Position numbers and translations under genes: made by a program. The notes beneath the pieces are model-generated. The model did not search any database. It was not told where the DNA came from and saw only the letters and a program-made list of their open reading frames with translations. 64,000 nucleotides of DNA from Oscillibacter sp. GTDB lineage: Bacteria > Bacillota > Clostridia > Oscillospirales > Oscillospiraceae. Numbering within the stretch: the first letter of the stretch is position 1; each line of letters starts with the position of its first letter. Shown piece by piece: positions 17,308 through 25,533 of the stretch. The stretch is from assembly GCA_003539495.1 (NCBI GenBank), contig DPPB01000010.1, positions 37,275 through 101,274 of the forward strand, read 5' to 3'.

Positions 17308-17956
17308 AGTATATCTGTCTCCCAGCAATCAGACCGACAACCGCTATGCCTACGGCAACACCACCGAGGCCGTCCAGTGCGGTAAAATTGCCGATGCCTG
17401 CCGCGCCGCCCTGGAGCGCAGCGGCGTGACCGTGAAGGTAGGGCATATGCCCTCCATGCAGGATAAATGCAAGGAATCCAACGCCTTCGGCGCTGACCTC
17501 CATGTGCCCATCCACACCAACGCCTTTAACGGCACGGTCACCGGCACCCGCATGTTCTGCTTTAACAGCAGCGGCGAGGGCATGAAGGCCTGTAAGGCTA
17601 TTTTTAATCGGCTGGCCCCGGTGACCCCCGGCACCAGCGAGAATATCCGGGTGGATGCCTCCCTGTATGAGGTGCGGGTGCCCAGCGCCCCCACGGCCTA
17701 TATCGAGTGCGAGTTCCACGACAACGCCACCACCGCTAAGTGGATCGTGGAGCATACGGTTGACATCGGCGAGGCCATTGCCCGGGGGATCTGCGATTAC
17801 TTCGGCGTGACCTATAAGGAGAAGGAGCAGCCCAAGCCCGCCGCCACCGACAAGCTCTACCGGGTGCAGGTGGGTGCCTTCGCCGTCCGCGCCAACGCGG
17901 AGAGGATGCTGGCCAAGCTCAAGGCTGCCGGCTTTGAGGGGTATATCCGGGAGTAA
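17300..17956 (+). CDS. N-acetylmuramoyl-L-alanine amidase (Amidase_3) with C-terminal SPOR-like half domain
   Basis: 218 residues. Cleaves the amide between MurNAc and the stem peptide. The Amidase_3 domain spans 1-170: VYLSPSNQ (where cell amidases have DPGHGG, so the first zinc His is replaced), NTTEAVQC with Glu23, HVPIHTNAF with His72, and the catalytic Glu in AYIECEFHDN. This His-less variant is also seen in phage endolysins. A Lys/Pro linker leads to a roughly 33-residue SPOR-like segment YRVQVGAFAVRANAERMLAKL, half the normal length. No signal peptide, so export would need the holin. ATG at 17300 after AAGGAGG. Confidence 0.87.
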   Translation: MAKVYLSPSNQTDNRYAYGNTTEAVQCGKIADACRAALERSGVTVKVGHMPSMQDKCKESNAFGADLHVPIHTNAFNGTVTGTRMFCFNSSGEGMKACKAIFNRLAPVTPGTSENIRVDASLYEVRVPSAPTAYIECEFHDNATTAKWIVEHTVDIGEAIARGICDYFGVTYKEKEQPKPAATDKLYRVQVGAFAVRANAERMLAKLKAAGFEGYIRE

Positions 17957-17987
17957 AATTGATCGTACCGACCGATGAGCAAAATAG

Positions 17988-18026
17988 AAAGAGAGGGAGC
18001 CTTGTAATAAGGCCCCTCTCTTTTTG
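17988..18026 (+). terminator. Terminator after the lysis cassette
   Basis: AAAGAGAGGG...CCTCTCTTT with an inner GCCTT/AAGGC stem and a T5 tail. Confidence 0.85.
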
Positions 18027-18154
18027 CAGAAAAAATTTTACAGATGGACGAAAAAATCTCGCCGGATGGGGTTAAACGTGCTATAATACTATAACGTATT
18101 AAAAAAATACCTGTATACATGTGATAAATCCTATAGAACAAGGAGGCGCAGATC

Positions 18155-19006
18155 ATGGAGACCATTACGGCGGCTTTTGTGCGCCAGTGTCTGCCCCGAC
18201 GGGATCCGGAGGGACACAAGGGCGATTTCGGTAAGGTCTTGTGCATCTGCGGCAGTGTGGGCTATACCGGCGCACCTATTTTTGCCAGTCGGGCGGCGGT
18301 GCGTACCGGGGCGGGGCTGGTGTTTCTGGGTGTGCCCCAGAGCGTGTGGCCCGTGGCGGCGGTGAAAAGCGACGAGGCGATGCCCTTTCCTTTGCCGGAA
18401 ACCGCAGACGGTAAGCTTTCCCTTTTAGCAGAGGAGCCTATCCGCCGGCGGGCGGCAGGCTGCGACGCGGTGCTGCTGGGCTGCGGTCTGGGCCGGGATT
18501 GGCAGACGGACACCTTAGTACAGGACCTATTGAATATGGAAAAGCCTCTGGTGCTGGATGCCGATGGGCTCAACGCCATCAGTGAAAATGCGGAGCTGCT
18601 GCAAAAGCGACCGGCGGTGACGGTGCTCACGCCACACGAGGGGGAATTTCTTCGGCTGGGAGGCGACCTCTCCCGGGGGCGAGAAGCGGCTGCGGCGGCA
18701 TTTTCTCAGAAATACGGCGTATACTTGATTTTAAAGGGACACCGCACCCTGATAGCGGACCCGAAGGGACGGCTGGCCGTGAACAACACCGGCAACTGCG
18801 GCATGGCTAAGGGCGGCAGCGGCGATGTGCTGGCAGGGATGCTGCTGTCTCTGCTGGGCCAGGGCTGCGAGACCTTTGACGCCTGCTGCGCGGCGGTGTG
18901 GCTCCACGGCCGGGCAGGGGATCTTGCTGCAGCCGACAAGGGTGAGCGGAGCATGACCCCCACAGACCTGCTGGAGCAGATCCCATATGCGCTGAAAAAT
19001 ATATAA
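18155..19006 (+). CDS. nnrD: ADP/ATP-dependent NAD(P)H-hydrate dehydratase
   Basis: 283 residues, ribokinase-like fold of the YjeF C-terminal (CarKD/NnrD) family, which repairs hydrated NAD(P)H. Motifs: HKGDFGKVLCICGS...GAP at the N-terminus, PLVLDADGLN, VLTPHEGEF and the anion-hole GNCGMAKGGSGDVLAG with the catalytic Asp. The NnrE epimerase half (YjeF N-domain) is not fused and not adjacent. ACAAGGAGG precedes the ATG; a TATAAT (18082-18087) without a good -35 lies upstream. Confidence 0.92.
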   Translation: METITAAFVRQCLPRRDPEGHKGDFGKVLCICGSVGYTGAPIFASRAAVRTGAGLVFLGVPQSVWPVAAVKSDEAMPFPLPETADGKLSLLAEEPIRRRAAGCDAVLLGCGLGRDWQTDTLVQDLLNMEKPLVLDADGLNAISENAELLQKRPAVTVLTPHEGEFLRLGGDLSRGREAAAAAFSQKYGVYLILKGHRTLIADPKGRLAVNNTGNCGMAKGGSGDVLAGMLLSLLGQGCETFDACCAAVWLHGRAGDLAAADKGERSMTPTDLLEQIPYALKNI

Positions 19007-19053
19007 AATGGGGATACGGAGAGCCTTTCAATCAATATTGGGAGGGTGATACC

Positions 19054-19632
19054 GTGAAAAAATATTTGCTGCTGATGCTTCCCCTGTGCCTGCTGCTGAC
19101 AGGGTGCGCGCCTTCCAGGCGGGAGGCGGTGCAGGCCTACTACAAAAGCATCCGGACGGCGCAGATGGAGGCGCAGGTGGTGGTGCATCTTTCATCGGAT
19201 GACAGGACGTTTTCCGTGACGGCGGCCTATGACCGGGAGAAGGGCGCAACCACCACCATCGTGGAGCCGGAGCTCCTGCAGGGACTCAGCGCCACGGTGT
19301 CGCAGGAGGATATGCATCTGCTGTATGACGGCAGCGTGTGGCCGGCCGGCGACGGCGGAGACCTGTCGGCGGCCAACTGCTTGCCCATGCTGCTGTACGC
19401 GGCAGGGGAGGGGTTCGTGACCCGGGAGGGAAGCGACCGCATCGGTGACCAGGAGTACATATTTCTGACCACCGAGGCATCCGGCAGAGATGGAGAGGAA
19501 TTCACCTGCACCCTATGGGTGCAGCCGGAGACCTTTGCACCCTATGCATCCGAGCTGAGCCGGAATGGAAAGGTGCTGCTGACCGTGACATTTATGCAGT
19601 TTACCTGTGAGGTGGAGACGGGGGAAGATTAA
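19054..19632 (+). CDS. Putative lipoprotein, LolA-like
   Basis: 192 residues with a short lipoprotein signal, LPLCLLLTGC-AP (Cys near 18). The mature protein has the beta-rich pattern of LolA/outer-membrane-lipoprotein-sorting-like proteins of Gram-positives: YYKSIRTAQMEAQVVVHLSS at the start, a membrane-binding cup middle and TLWVQPETFAPYASELSRNGKV near the C-terminus. Substrate unknown. GGGAGG precedes the start; it lies between nnrD and alr, all on the plus strand. Confidence 0.65.
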   Translation: MKKYLLLMLPLCLLLTGCAPSRREAVQAYYKSIRTAQMEAQVVVHLSSDDRTFSVTAAYDREKGATTTIVEPELLQGLSATVSQEDMHLLYDGSVWPAGDGGDLSAANCLPMLLYAAGEGFVTREGSDRIGDQEYIFLTTEASGRDGEEFTCTLWVQPETFAPYASELSRNGKVLLTVTFMQFTCEVETGED

Positions 19633-19750
19633 AATCCTTCAAGGCACTTGGCGGGGCATGACCCCGACAGGCTGCGGAATGAGGATCTGGAAATATGAGC
19701 CATTATGACGGAAGTTTTCACTGGATAAAAAAGAGAAAGAGGCGGACGTT

Positions 19751-20932
19751 ATGAAGTTTATGGAATCTACACTGAAGAGGACCTGGGCGGTTATTGACCT
19801 GGACGCCCTGAAGGAAAACTACGAAAAGCTGCGCCGGCACATTGGACGGGGCGTGAAGTTCCTGGGCGTGGTGAAGGCAGATGCCTATGGCCACGGCGCC
19901 ATTCAGGTGTCTCGGGTGCTGCAGGAGAATGGCGCGGATTATCTGGCGGTGAGCAGCATAGACGAAGCTATGGAGCTGCGCCTGGGCGGCATCACCATGC
20001 CCATCCTGATCCTGGGTCACACCCCCAAGGAGCAGGTGGAAAACCTGATAAAAAACCGCATCACCCAGGCTGTCACCTGCAAGGCTAAGGCTCTGGAATA
20101 CAGCCGGGAGGCCCAGCGCTGCGGCGGCACACTGAAAGTACATATCAAGGTGGACACAGGTATGTCCCGCCTGGGCTACCTGGTCAGCGGCGACCACTTT
20201 AAAAGCGGCGTGGAGGGTATCTGCGAGGCCTGCTGCCTGCCGGGCCTGGAGGCAGAGGGCATTTTCACCCATTTCGCCGTGTCCGATGAGCCGGAGAATG
20301 AGGAGAGCAGGGCCTACACAAAACAGCAGTTTGACCTGTTCACATCCGTTATCGAAAAGGCGGAGGAGAAGCTGGGACGGAAGTTTGCCCTGCGCCACTG
20401 CGCCAACACCGGAGCCGTGGCCTACTGGCCGGAGATGATGCTGGACATGGTGCGCCCGGGTCTGCTGCTGTACGGCTACGGCGACGGGGCGCAGAAGCTG
20501 GGCCTGCGCCCGGTGATGCGTCTGATGACCAATATCGGCACCATTAAGGTCTATGAGCCGGGGACCTCTGTCAGCTATGGACGCATATTTAAGACGGAGC
20601 ACACCACCCGTATGGGCGTGGTGCCCTATGGCTACGCCGATGGATTCTTCCGCTGCCTGTCCAACCGCTGCAGCCTGATGACCGCTTATGGCCCTGCACC
20701 CCAGCGGGGGCGCATCTGCATGGACATGTGTATGATTGACCTGACAGACCTGCCCCAGGTGAATGTGGGGGACGAGGTGGAGATCTTTGGGCCCCACAAT
20801 CCCGTGGAGAAGCTGGCGGAGCTGGCGGGGACCATCCCCTATGAGCTGACCTGCGCCGTGAGCAAGCGGGTGCCCCGGGTATACATTGAAAACGGAAAAG
20901 AGACAGAGCGGGAGCTGCTGTTGCGCTTTTGA
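19751..20932 (+). CDS. alr: Alanine racemase
   Basis: PLP enzyme making D-alanine for peptidoglycan. 393 residues. The N-terminal TIM barrel has VVKADAYGHG with the PLP lysine (about 42) and HIKVDTGMSRLGY; the C-terminal beta domain has the catalytic Tyr in TSVSYGRIF, the substrate loop GRICMDMCMIDL and VGDEVEIFG. AAAGAGG precedes the ATG. A small hairpin plus T-run (about 21036-21062) before mazF may end the transcript. Confidence 0.96.
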   Translation: MKFMESTLKRTWAVIDLDALKENYEKLRRHIGRGVKFLGVVKADAYGHGAIQVSRVLQENGADYLAVSSIDEAMELRLGGITMPILILGHTPKEQVENLIKNRITQAVTCKAKALEYSREAQRCGGTLKVHIKVDTGMSRLGYLVSGDHFKSGVEGICEACCLPGLEAEGIFTHFAVSDEPENEESRAYTKQQFDLFTSVIEKAEEKLGRKFALRHCANTGAVAYWPEMMLDMVRPGLLLYGYGDGAQKLGLRPVMRLMTNIGTIKVYEPGTSVSYGRIFKTEHTTRMGVVPYGYADGFFRCLSNRCSLMTAYGPAPQRGRICMDMCMIDLTDLPQVNVGDEVEIFGPHNPVEKLAELAGTIPYELTCAVSKRVPRVYIENGKETERELLLRF

Positions 20933-21080
20933 TGGCACCATAGGACTTCGGCGGGCATAGATTGGTATGGGACGGACACGGCACGGTTTTTTCCGTGGAG
21001 CGTATATTTTTCGCGGCTGCGTGGGACAATGAAAGTGACCCAGATACATGGGTACTTTTTTCCGGCGGAGTGTGAACCTT

Positions 21081-21446
21081 GTGGAATCAACTGTCAGACG
21101 GGGCGAAATCTATTATGCCGACCTCAGCCCGGTGGTGGGCAGCGAGCAGGGCGGCGTGCGGCCGGTGCTGATCGTGCAGAACGACACCGGCAACCGCCAC
21201 AGCCCCACCGTCATCGCGGCGGCTATTACCTCCCGCACCGGTAAGGCCAAGCTGCCCACGCACATTGAGCTGCCCGGCCAGAGCAGCGGCCTGCCCCGGG
21301 ACTCCATCATCCTGCTGGAGCAGATTCGCACCTTGGATAAAAAACGCCTGCGGGAGAAAATGGGACGGGTAGAGGACGACATCATGCAGCAGGTGGATGC
21401 GGCTATCGCGGTGTCCTTCGGATTGCCTCATGAGCGCCTGGTATGA
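21081..21446 (+). CDS. MazF/EndoA-type mRNA interferase
   Basis: 121 residues. Endoribonuclease cutting mRNA at short motifs; VRRGEIYYADLSPVVGSEQGGVRPVLIVQ at the N-terminus, with the catalytic Arg in GGVRPV, and NRHSPTVIAAAITS follow Bacillus EndoA closely. The GTG at 21081 with GGAG ten bases before is the most family-like start; GTG at 21072 is an alternative. No MazE/EndoAI antitoxin frame is found in the 148-base gap after alr, although alr-antitoxin-toxin is the usual Firmicutes order. The antitoxin must lie elsewhere or be lost. Confidence 0.88.
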   Translation: MESTVRRGEIYYADLSPVVGSEQGGVRPVLIVQNDTGNRHSPTVIAAAITSRTGKAKLPTHIELPGQSSGLPRDSIILLEQIRTLDKKRLREKMGRVEDDIMQQVDAAIAVSFGLPHERLV

Positions 21447-21480
21447 GGAGCATTTACATACCGGGCGGGAGTAGGCCATG

Positions 21481-21513
21481 AAAAACGGAGAGGAAATTTC
21501 CTCTCCGTTTTTG
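21481..21513 (+). terminator. Bidirectional terminator between mazF and the BspA-like gene
   Basis: A perfect palindrome, AAAAACGGAGAGGAAA/TTTCCTCTCCGTTTTT, between convergent genes. Confidence 0.9.
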
Positions 21514-21529
21514 TGTATTTCCGTGAAAT

Positions 21530-23392
21530 TTACTTGGCCTTGATGCTCACAACGGTGCTGAAGGCGGAGTTGGCAACGCTCTTTACCTTGCTGATGGCCT
21601 TCACCTTGTAATAATAGGTGGTGCCGGCCTTGGCGGAGGTATTGGTGTAGCTCAGGTTGCTGGTAGTGAACATTTTCGTATAGGTGCCGTTCTTGGATGT
21701 GGCCCGATACACCTCATACTGACTGGCACCGGTCACGGCGCTCCAGGTCAGCGTGGGATTCCCGGCGGAGGTAGTGGCAATCTTTACCACAGGCTTGGCG
21801 CAGTGGCAGGTGGCGGCTACGACGGTGCTGTAATAGGAGTTGGCTGTGCTTTTTACCTTGCTGACGGCTTTTACCTTATAGTAATAGGTGTAGCCGGCGT
21901 TGGCCTTGTTGTCGGTGTAATTAAGATTTGCGGTGGTGCCGAGGAGGGTATAGGTGCCGTTTTTAGTGCCGCTGCGGTACACCTCATACTTGCTGGCCCC
22001 GGCGACGGCGGTCCACTTGATATAGGGCTTGCCGGTAGAGACCAGGTAGTCCGGCGTCACCACGGGTCTCGCGCAATGGCAGGTGCCTGCCACGGCAGCG
22101 CTGTAGACGCTCTTGGCGCCGACAGCATTCACCGCCTTGACCTTGTAATAATAGATATAGCCGGCGTTGGCCTTGCTGTCGGTGTATTTAAGATTTGCGG
22201 TGGTGCCGAGGAGAGTATAGGTGCCGTTTTTGGTGCCGCTGCGGTATACCTCATATTTGACTGCCCCTTCTACGGGCGTCCACTTGAGGTAGGGCTTGCC
22301 GGTGGAGGCGATGTACTCCGCCTTGGCGGTGACAGGCGGCAGGGCGTTCTTATAATTGTAGTGCATTTTGGCCTGGTTGAGGGCCTCGTTCATGCTGCCC
22401 TTTTTATCCACGAGGGCCCACTGCGCTTCCGTGCCTGCGTAATACACGTCCGTCAGATGATCGCAGCCATAAAACGCGGCGGATGCGATGAGCTTCAGGC
22501 TGGCCGGGAGCAGGATGGAGGTCATGCCGGGGCAGCATATGGAATCCAGGTTTAGCGTCTCCACCCCCTGGGGGATGACTACGCCGCCGGTCCTGCCGCC
22601 GGGATACTGGATCAGTGTTTTCATATCCTTGGTATAAAGAGCCCCGTTCCAGGAGGTGTAATGTCTGTTTCCGGAGGCCACTGTGATCTCCTGCAGGCTG
22701 GTGCAGGAGCGGGCGGGGTACTTCCCTATTTGCGCCACGCTGGCGGGGATGCTGAGGGATTTGAGACTGGTGCAGCCGGTGAAAGCGTCAATACCGATGC
22801 GCTCCAGACCTGCGGGAAGGACGACTTTTTCCAGGCTGGTGCAGAATCGGAACTGCTCAAATTCCACGGCCTTGGAGCCTTTTTCAAAATATACCTCTTT
22901 CAGGCCGGTGCATTTGGAAAAGGCGGAGCCGCCGCCCTCGGTCAGGCTGGCCGGCATGGTCAGGGTCTTGAGGCTGCTGCAGCCGGCAAAAGCCAACCAG
23001 CCCAGGGTTTTCAGATTCTTGGGGAGGGTCATATCAGACAGGGCGGTGCAGTTGTCAAAAGCGGAGGCGCCGATGTCCGTTACGCTGTCCGGGATCTGAA
23101 CGCTGGTGAGTTTGGTGTACCCGCTGAAGGAGAGGTAGGCAATGGAGGTTATGCCCTTTGCCAGGACCACGGACTTGATCTGATTTTTGTAGGCGATCCA
23201 GGGCATATTGCCATTGCTGTATTCTGCCATAGCGCCCTTGCCGCTGATGGTCAGGGTGCCGGTGCTGCTGAGGGACCAGGTGAGATTTTTACCGCAGGCG
23301 CCGGAGGCGGTGGTTGCGGCGTAAGCGGTGGCGGGCAGCAGGCACAAAGCCAAGACTACCGCTAAAACCAGGCTGAGAATTCTTTTTTTCAT
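21530..23392 (-). CDS. BspA-like leucine-rich-repeat surface protein with three fibronectin type III-like domains
   Basis: 620 residues. A signal peptide (to about AYAA, 25) is followed by LRR_5/BspA repeats from about 60 to 350 (IPDSVTDIGASAFDNCT-type units), a short linker and three FN3-like modules of about 85 residues, each with YEVYR...GTYT...YYYKVKA and joined by Cys-His-Cys linkers (GTCHCARP, ATCHCAKP). No sortase motif or membrane anchor is seen, so it is probably secreted or non-covalently wall-bound and binds host or other cells. The ATG at 23392 is chosen for its signal peptide. The FN3 module recurs at 63870-64000. Confidence 0.88.
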   Translation of the reverse strand: MKKRILSLVLAVVLALCLLPATAYAATTASGACGKNLTWSLSSTGTLTISGKGAMAEYSNGNMPWIAYKNQIKSVVLAKGITSIAYLSFSGYTKLTSVQIPDSVTDIGASAFDNCTALSDMTLPKNLKTLGWLAFAGCSSLKTLTMPASLTEGGGSAFSKCTGLKEVYFEKGSKAVEFEQFRFCTSLEKVVLPAGLERIGIDAFTGCTSLKSLSIPASVAQIGKYPARSCTSLQEITVASGNRHYTSWNGALYTKDMKTLIQYPGGRTGGVVIPQGVETLNLDSICCPGMTSILLPASLKLIASAAFYGCDHLTDVYYAGTEAQWALVDKKGSMNEALNQAKMHYNYKNALPPVTAKAEYIASTGKPYLKWTPVEGAVKYEVYRSGTKNGTYTLLGTTANLKYTDSKANAGYIYYYKVKAVNAVGAKSVYSAAVAGTCHCARPVVTPDYLVSTGKPYIKWTAVAGASKYEVYRSGTKNGTYTLLGTTANLNYTDNKANAGYTYYYKVKAVSKVKSTANSYYSTVVAATCHCAKPVVKIATTSAGNPTLTWSAVTGASQYEVYRATSKNGTYTKMFTTSNLSYTNTSAKAGTTYYYKVKAISKVKSVANSAFSTVVSIKAK

Positions 23393-23426
23393 ACAGTTTT
23401 CCCTGTCTTTCCTTTTTGATATAAAT

Positions 23427-23455
23427 ATGGTATCGGAAAAAGGTGGAGTTGTCAA
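23427..23455 (-). promoter_or_regulatory. Sigma-A promoter of the BspA-like gene
   Basis: On the minus strand: TTGACA, a 17-base spacer, TACCAT, 35 bases before the ATG at 23392. Elsewhere in the 319-base divergent gap only a weak nrdR promoter (TTGACG near 23630) is seen. Confidence 0.65.
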
Positions 23456-23711
23456 TGGAGCATGGAAGAATTTTCGCCCGGCATTTTGCTGTTTTTTGGG
23501 CATGAATTTCATGGAATATGCACAGGGAAATCAGATGCATGACGGCTGTCGAACGGCATACTATACAAAACGGGACGGACTGCCGCGCGGAAAATGCTGC
23601 GCCGGGGATGAAAAGCACTACCACCTCTTGACGGAGTGTGGTACAATAAGTTACCAGACAATAACCTGTTCCACCCATCCCGGTGGGTGCGGTGCAAAAA
23701 GGAGAATGGCA

Positions 23712-24164
23712 ATGAAGTGTCCCTATTGCGGATATCAGGAGAGCAAGGTGGTGGATTCCCGACCGGCCGACGAGGGAAGCATCCGCCGCCGCCGGGAGTG
23801 CCTGCGGTGCGAGCGCCGCTTTACCACCTATGAAACGGTGGAGAGCCTGCCCATGGTGGTCATCAAGAAGGACGGCAGCCGCCAGACCTTTGACCGCAGC
23901 AAGGTGCTGCGGGGCATCCAGCGCAGCTGTGAAAAGCGGCCGGTGCCTGTGGCGGACATGGAGCGCATGGCCACCGAGATCGAACAGGAGCTGCAGAACA
24001 ATCTGGAGCGGGAGATCAGCACGGAGCTGGTGGGCGAGATGGTCATGGATAAGCTGAAAAAGGCCGATGAGGTGGCCTATGTGCGTTTTGCCTCCGTTTA
24101 CCGGCAGTTCAAGGACATCAACACCTTTATGAGTGAGCTGAACAAGCTGCTCAGCGAGAAGTGA
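23712..24164 (+). CDS. nrdR: Transcriptional repressor NrdR
   Basis: 150 residues. Zinc-ribbon/ATP-cone regulator that represses ribonucleotide reductase genes according to ATP/dATP. Zinc cysteines at 3, 6, 30 and 33 (MKCPYCG ... RRRRECLRC), then an ATP-cone (VIKKDGSRQTFDRSKVLRGI...) and the DEVAYVRFASVYRQFKD close. The ATG at 23712 has GGAG seven bases upstream. Its stop abuts the stop of the convergent DUF4363 gene with no space for a terminator. Confidence 0.96.
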   Translation: MKCPYCGYQESKVVDSRPADEGSIRRRRECLRCERRFTTYETVESLPMVVIKKDGSRQTFDRSKVLRGIQRSCEKRPVPVADMERMATEIEQELQNNLEREISTELVGEMVMDKLKKADEVAYVRFASVYRQFKDINTFMSELNKLLSEK

Positions 24165-24545
24165 CTACAGGATGTTCTGCAGGGTCAGCCGCTGCATTTC
24201 CGATAGAAGCGTGAACTGTGTGCGCAGCTCTGCTATGTCCGAGCGCAGCCCGGCGTCATCCTGCTGCTGGGCCAGGGCGATGCACCGCTGGAGCAGCGCC
24301 TCCGTTTCGTCCAGCTCCTGGTGGACGATGATCATATGCAGCCACCCCTGCTGCTCCGTCCAGCGGCCGTAGAGGTCCGAGAGGGCCACCTCGGCATTGG
24401 ACCACTGCTCACGGCAGACCAGGTCGTCGGCGGACTGAAGCTGCCGGGTCCACGCGTTTGTATACCGGGCCACGCTGCTGCCGGCAAACAGGCACAGCAG
24501 CAGCGTCAGCAGTAAAATGAAAATGGGGATTCGAAAAGACCTCAT
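24165..24545 (-). CDS. DUF4363 membrane-anchored protein
   Basis: 126 residues: one N-terminal membrane span (FRIPIFILLLTLLLCLFAGS, 4-23) and an outward helical domain (WSNAEVALSDLYGRWTEQQGWLHMIIVHQELDE) typical of DUF4363. Function unknown; it is regularly encoded right after a YetF/DUF421 protein, and here the ATG overlaps that gene's stop (ATGA). The pair is thought to act at the membrane, possibly linked to sporulation. Confidence 0.8.
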   Translation of the reverse strand: MRSFRIPIFILLLTLLLCLFAGSSVARYTNAWTRQLQSADDLVCREQWSNAEVALSDLYGRWTEQQGWLHMIIVHQELDETEALLQRCIALAQQQDDAGLRSDIAELRTQFTLLSEMQRLTLQNIL

Positions 24546-25225
24546 TTGACAGCATCCTTTACAATACAAATCGTCTCCCCCCGCCCATCCACGCTGAGAA
24601 GAAAGACCTGGGTGGGGGCGTGTACGCCTTTGTCCCGCAGCTGCTTTTGCAGCCACGTTTCATCCCGGCCGGCCCGGCGCAGGTTATCCCGCAGCAGGCG
24701 GCCGTCATTGATGATGACCGTGGGGAGGAACACGTCATCTTTACAGGTTAGGTTCATCTGCCGGGGAGTGGCCGGCTGCGCCGCCGTGCGCAGCAGCACT
24801 GACAACTGCCCGCCGGTTTCCAGAATGGCATACTTCACATCCCGGATGTCTGTGACCCCTTGGGAGCGCAGCTCCTCAAACAGCTCGTCCAGGGTCAGGC
24901 GGTTGTGCCGCATGGCGGCCTGCTGGAGCTGGCCGTCCCGGATGATGAGGGCGGGCTTGCCGCAGATCAGTGTGCGAAAGCGCACACTGCGCAGGCTCAG
25001 GCAACTGAGGAGCATGCTCATGGCCAGCAGCGTGATAATGGGAATGACCCCGTTTATTAGGGGAATACCAAAATCCTGCATGGGAACAGATGCCAGGTCT
25101 GACAGGAGCATGGTCAGCACCAGCTCGATAGGCTCCAATTCACCGATCTGCCGCTTGCCGGTGAGCCGGAGACCCGCAATGAGCAGTAGATACAATATAG
25201 CGGTTCGAAAAAAAGCGGTAATCAT
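24542..25225 (-). CDS. YetF/DUF421 membrane protein
   Basis: 227 residues. Three N-terminal spans (about 5-22, 33-50, 58-75), with KRQIGELEPIELVLTMLLSDLAS between them, and a cytoplasmic two-part domain: KPALIIRDGQLQQAAMRHNRLTLDEL...LRSQGVTDIRDVKYAILETGGQLSV, then a final LPTVIINDGRLL segment. These are hallmarks of DUF421 (YetF, YrbG, YdfR), of unclear function. AAGGAGG precedes the ATG at 25225. It forms an operon with DUF4363. Confidence 0.88.
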   Translation of the reverse strand: MITAFFRTAILYLLLIAGLRLTGKRQIGELEPIELVLTMLLSDLASVPMQDFGIPLINGVIPIITLLAMSMLLSCLSLRSVRFRTLICGKPALIIRDGQLQQAAMRHNRLTLDELFEELRSQGVTDIRDVKYAILETGGQLSVLLRTAAQPATPRQMNLTCKDDVFLPTVIINDGRLLRDNLRRAGRDETWLQKQLRDKGVHAPTQVFLLSVDGRGETICIVKDAVK

Positions 25226-25317
25226 AGGGTATACCTCCTTTGCGGCAGTATCTGCCGTTAGAGGTAGAAATATACAAAAAGCCACAGAAAGGAAAGGAGG
25301 CTATGGGGCAGGCCCCA

Positions 25318-25493
25318 TCATAAGCGCCAGCGCCCGCCCATGGCGGGACGACGAGGAGGAGAGAGTATCGAAGGCTTCGGCGGAAGCTCTCCCGCACCGT
25401 TCGGGTGCGTACGCAGCGGGTAAATATGCGGGCGACCGCAAAACAGAGAAGCTGCGGCCGAACAGGAATGACAAATATCTGTGCGTTTGTCCT
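25318..25493 (+). ncRNA. glmS self-cleaving ribozyme/riboswitch
   Basis: Core motifs in the known order: the cleavage site A|GCGCC (between 25323 and 25324), a P2 hairpin CCCGCC-atg-GGCGGG, GACGAGG (25350-25356), TATCGAA (25366-25372), TTCGGCGG (25376-25383) with GCTCTCCCG, a hairpin CGCACC-gttc-GGGTGCG, and a 3' GACAAA...TTTGTC stem near 25470-25490. Glucosamine-6-phosphate acts as cofactor for cleavage, which destabilises the mRNA and lowers GlmS. It fills the 308-base gap directly before glmS. Confidence 0.93.
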
Positions 25494-25533
25494 TCCGATT
25501 GTGAAACAATGACGATCAGGAGGAAAAAATAAT

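Noticed and set aside
16769..17956. Prophage
   Set aside because: Only the lysis module is present; no integrase, structural or replication genes and no attachment-site repeats were seen nearby.
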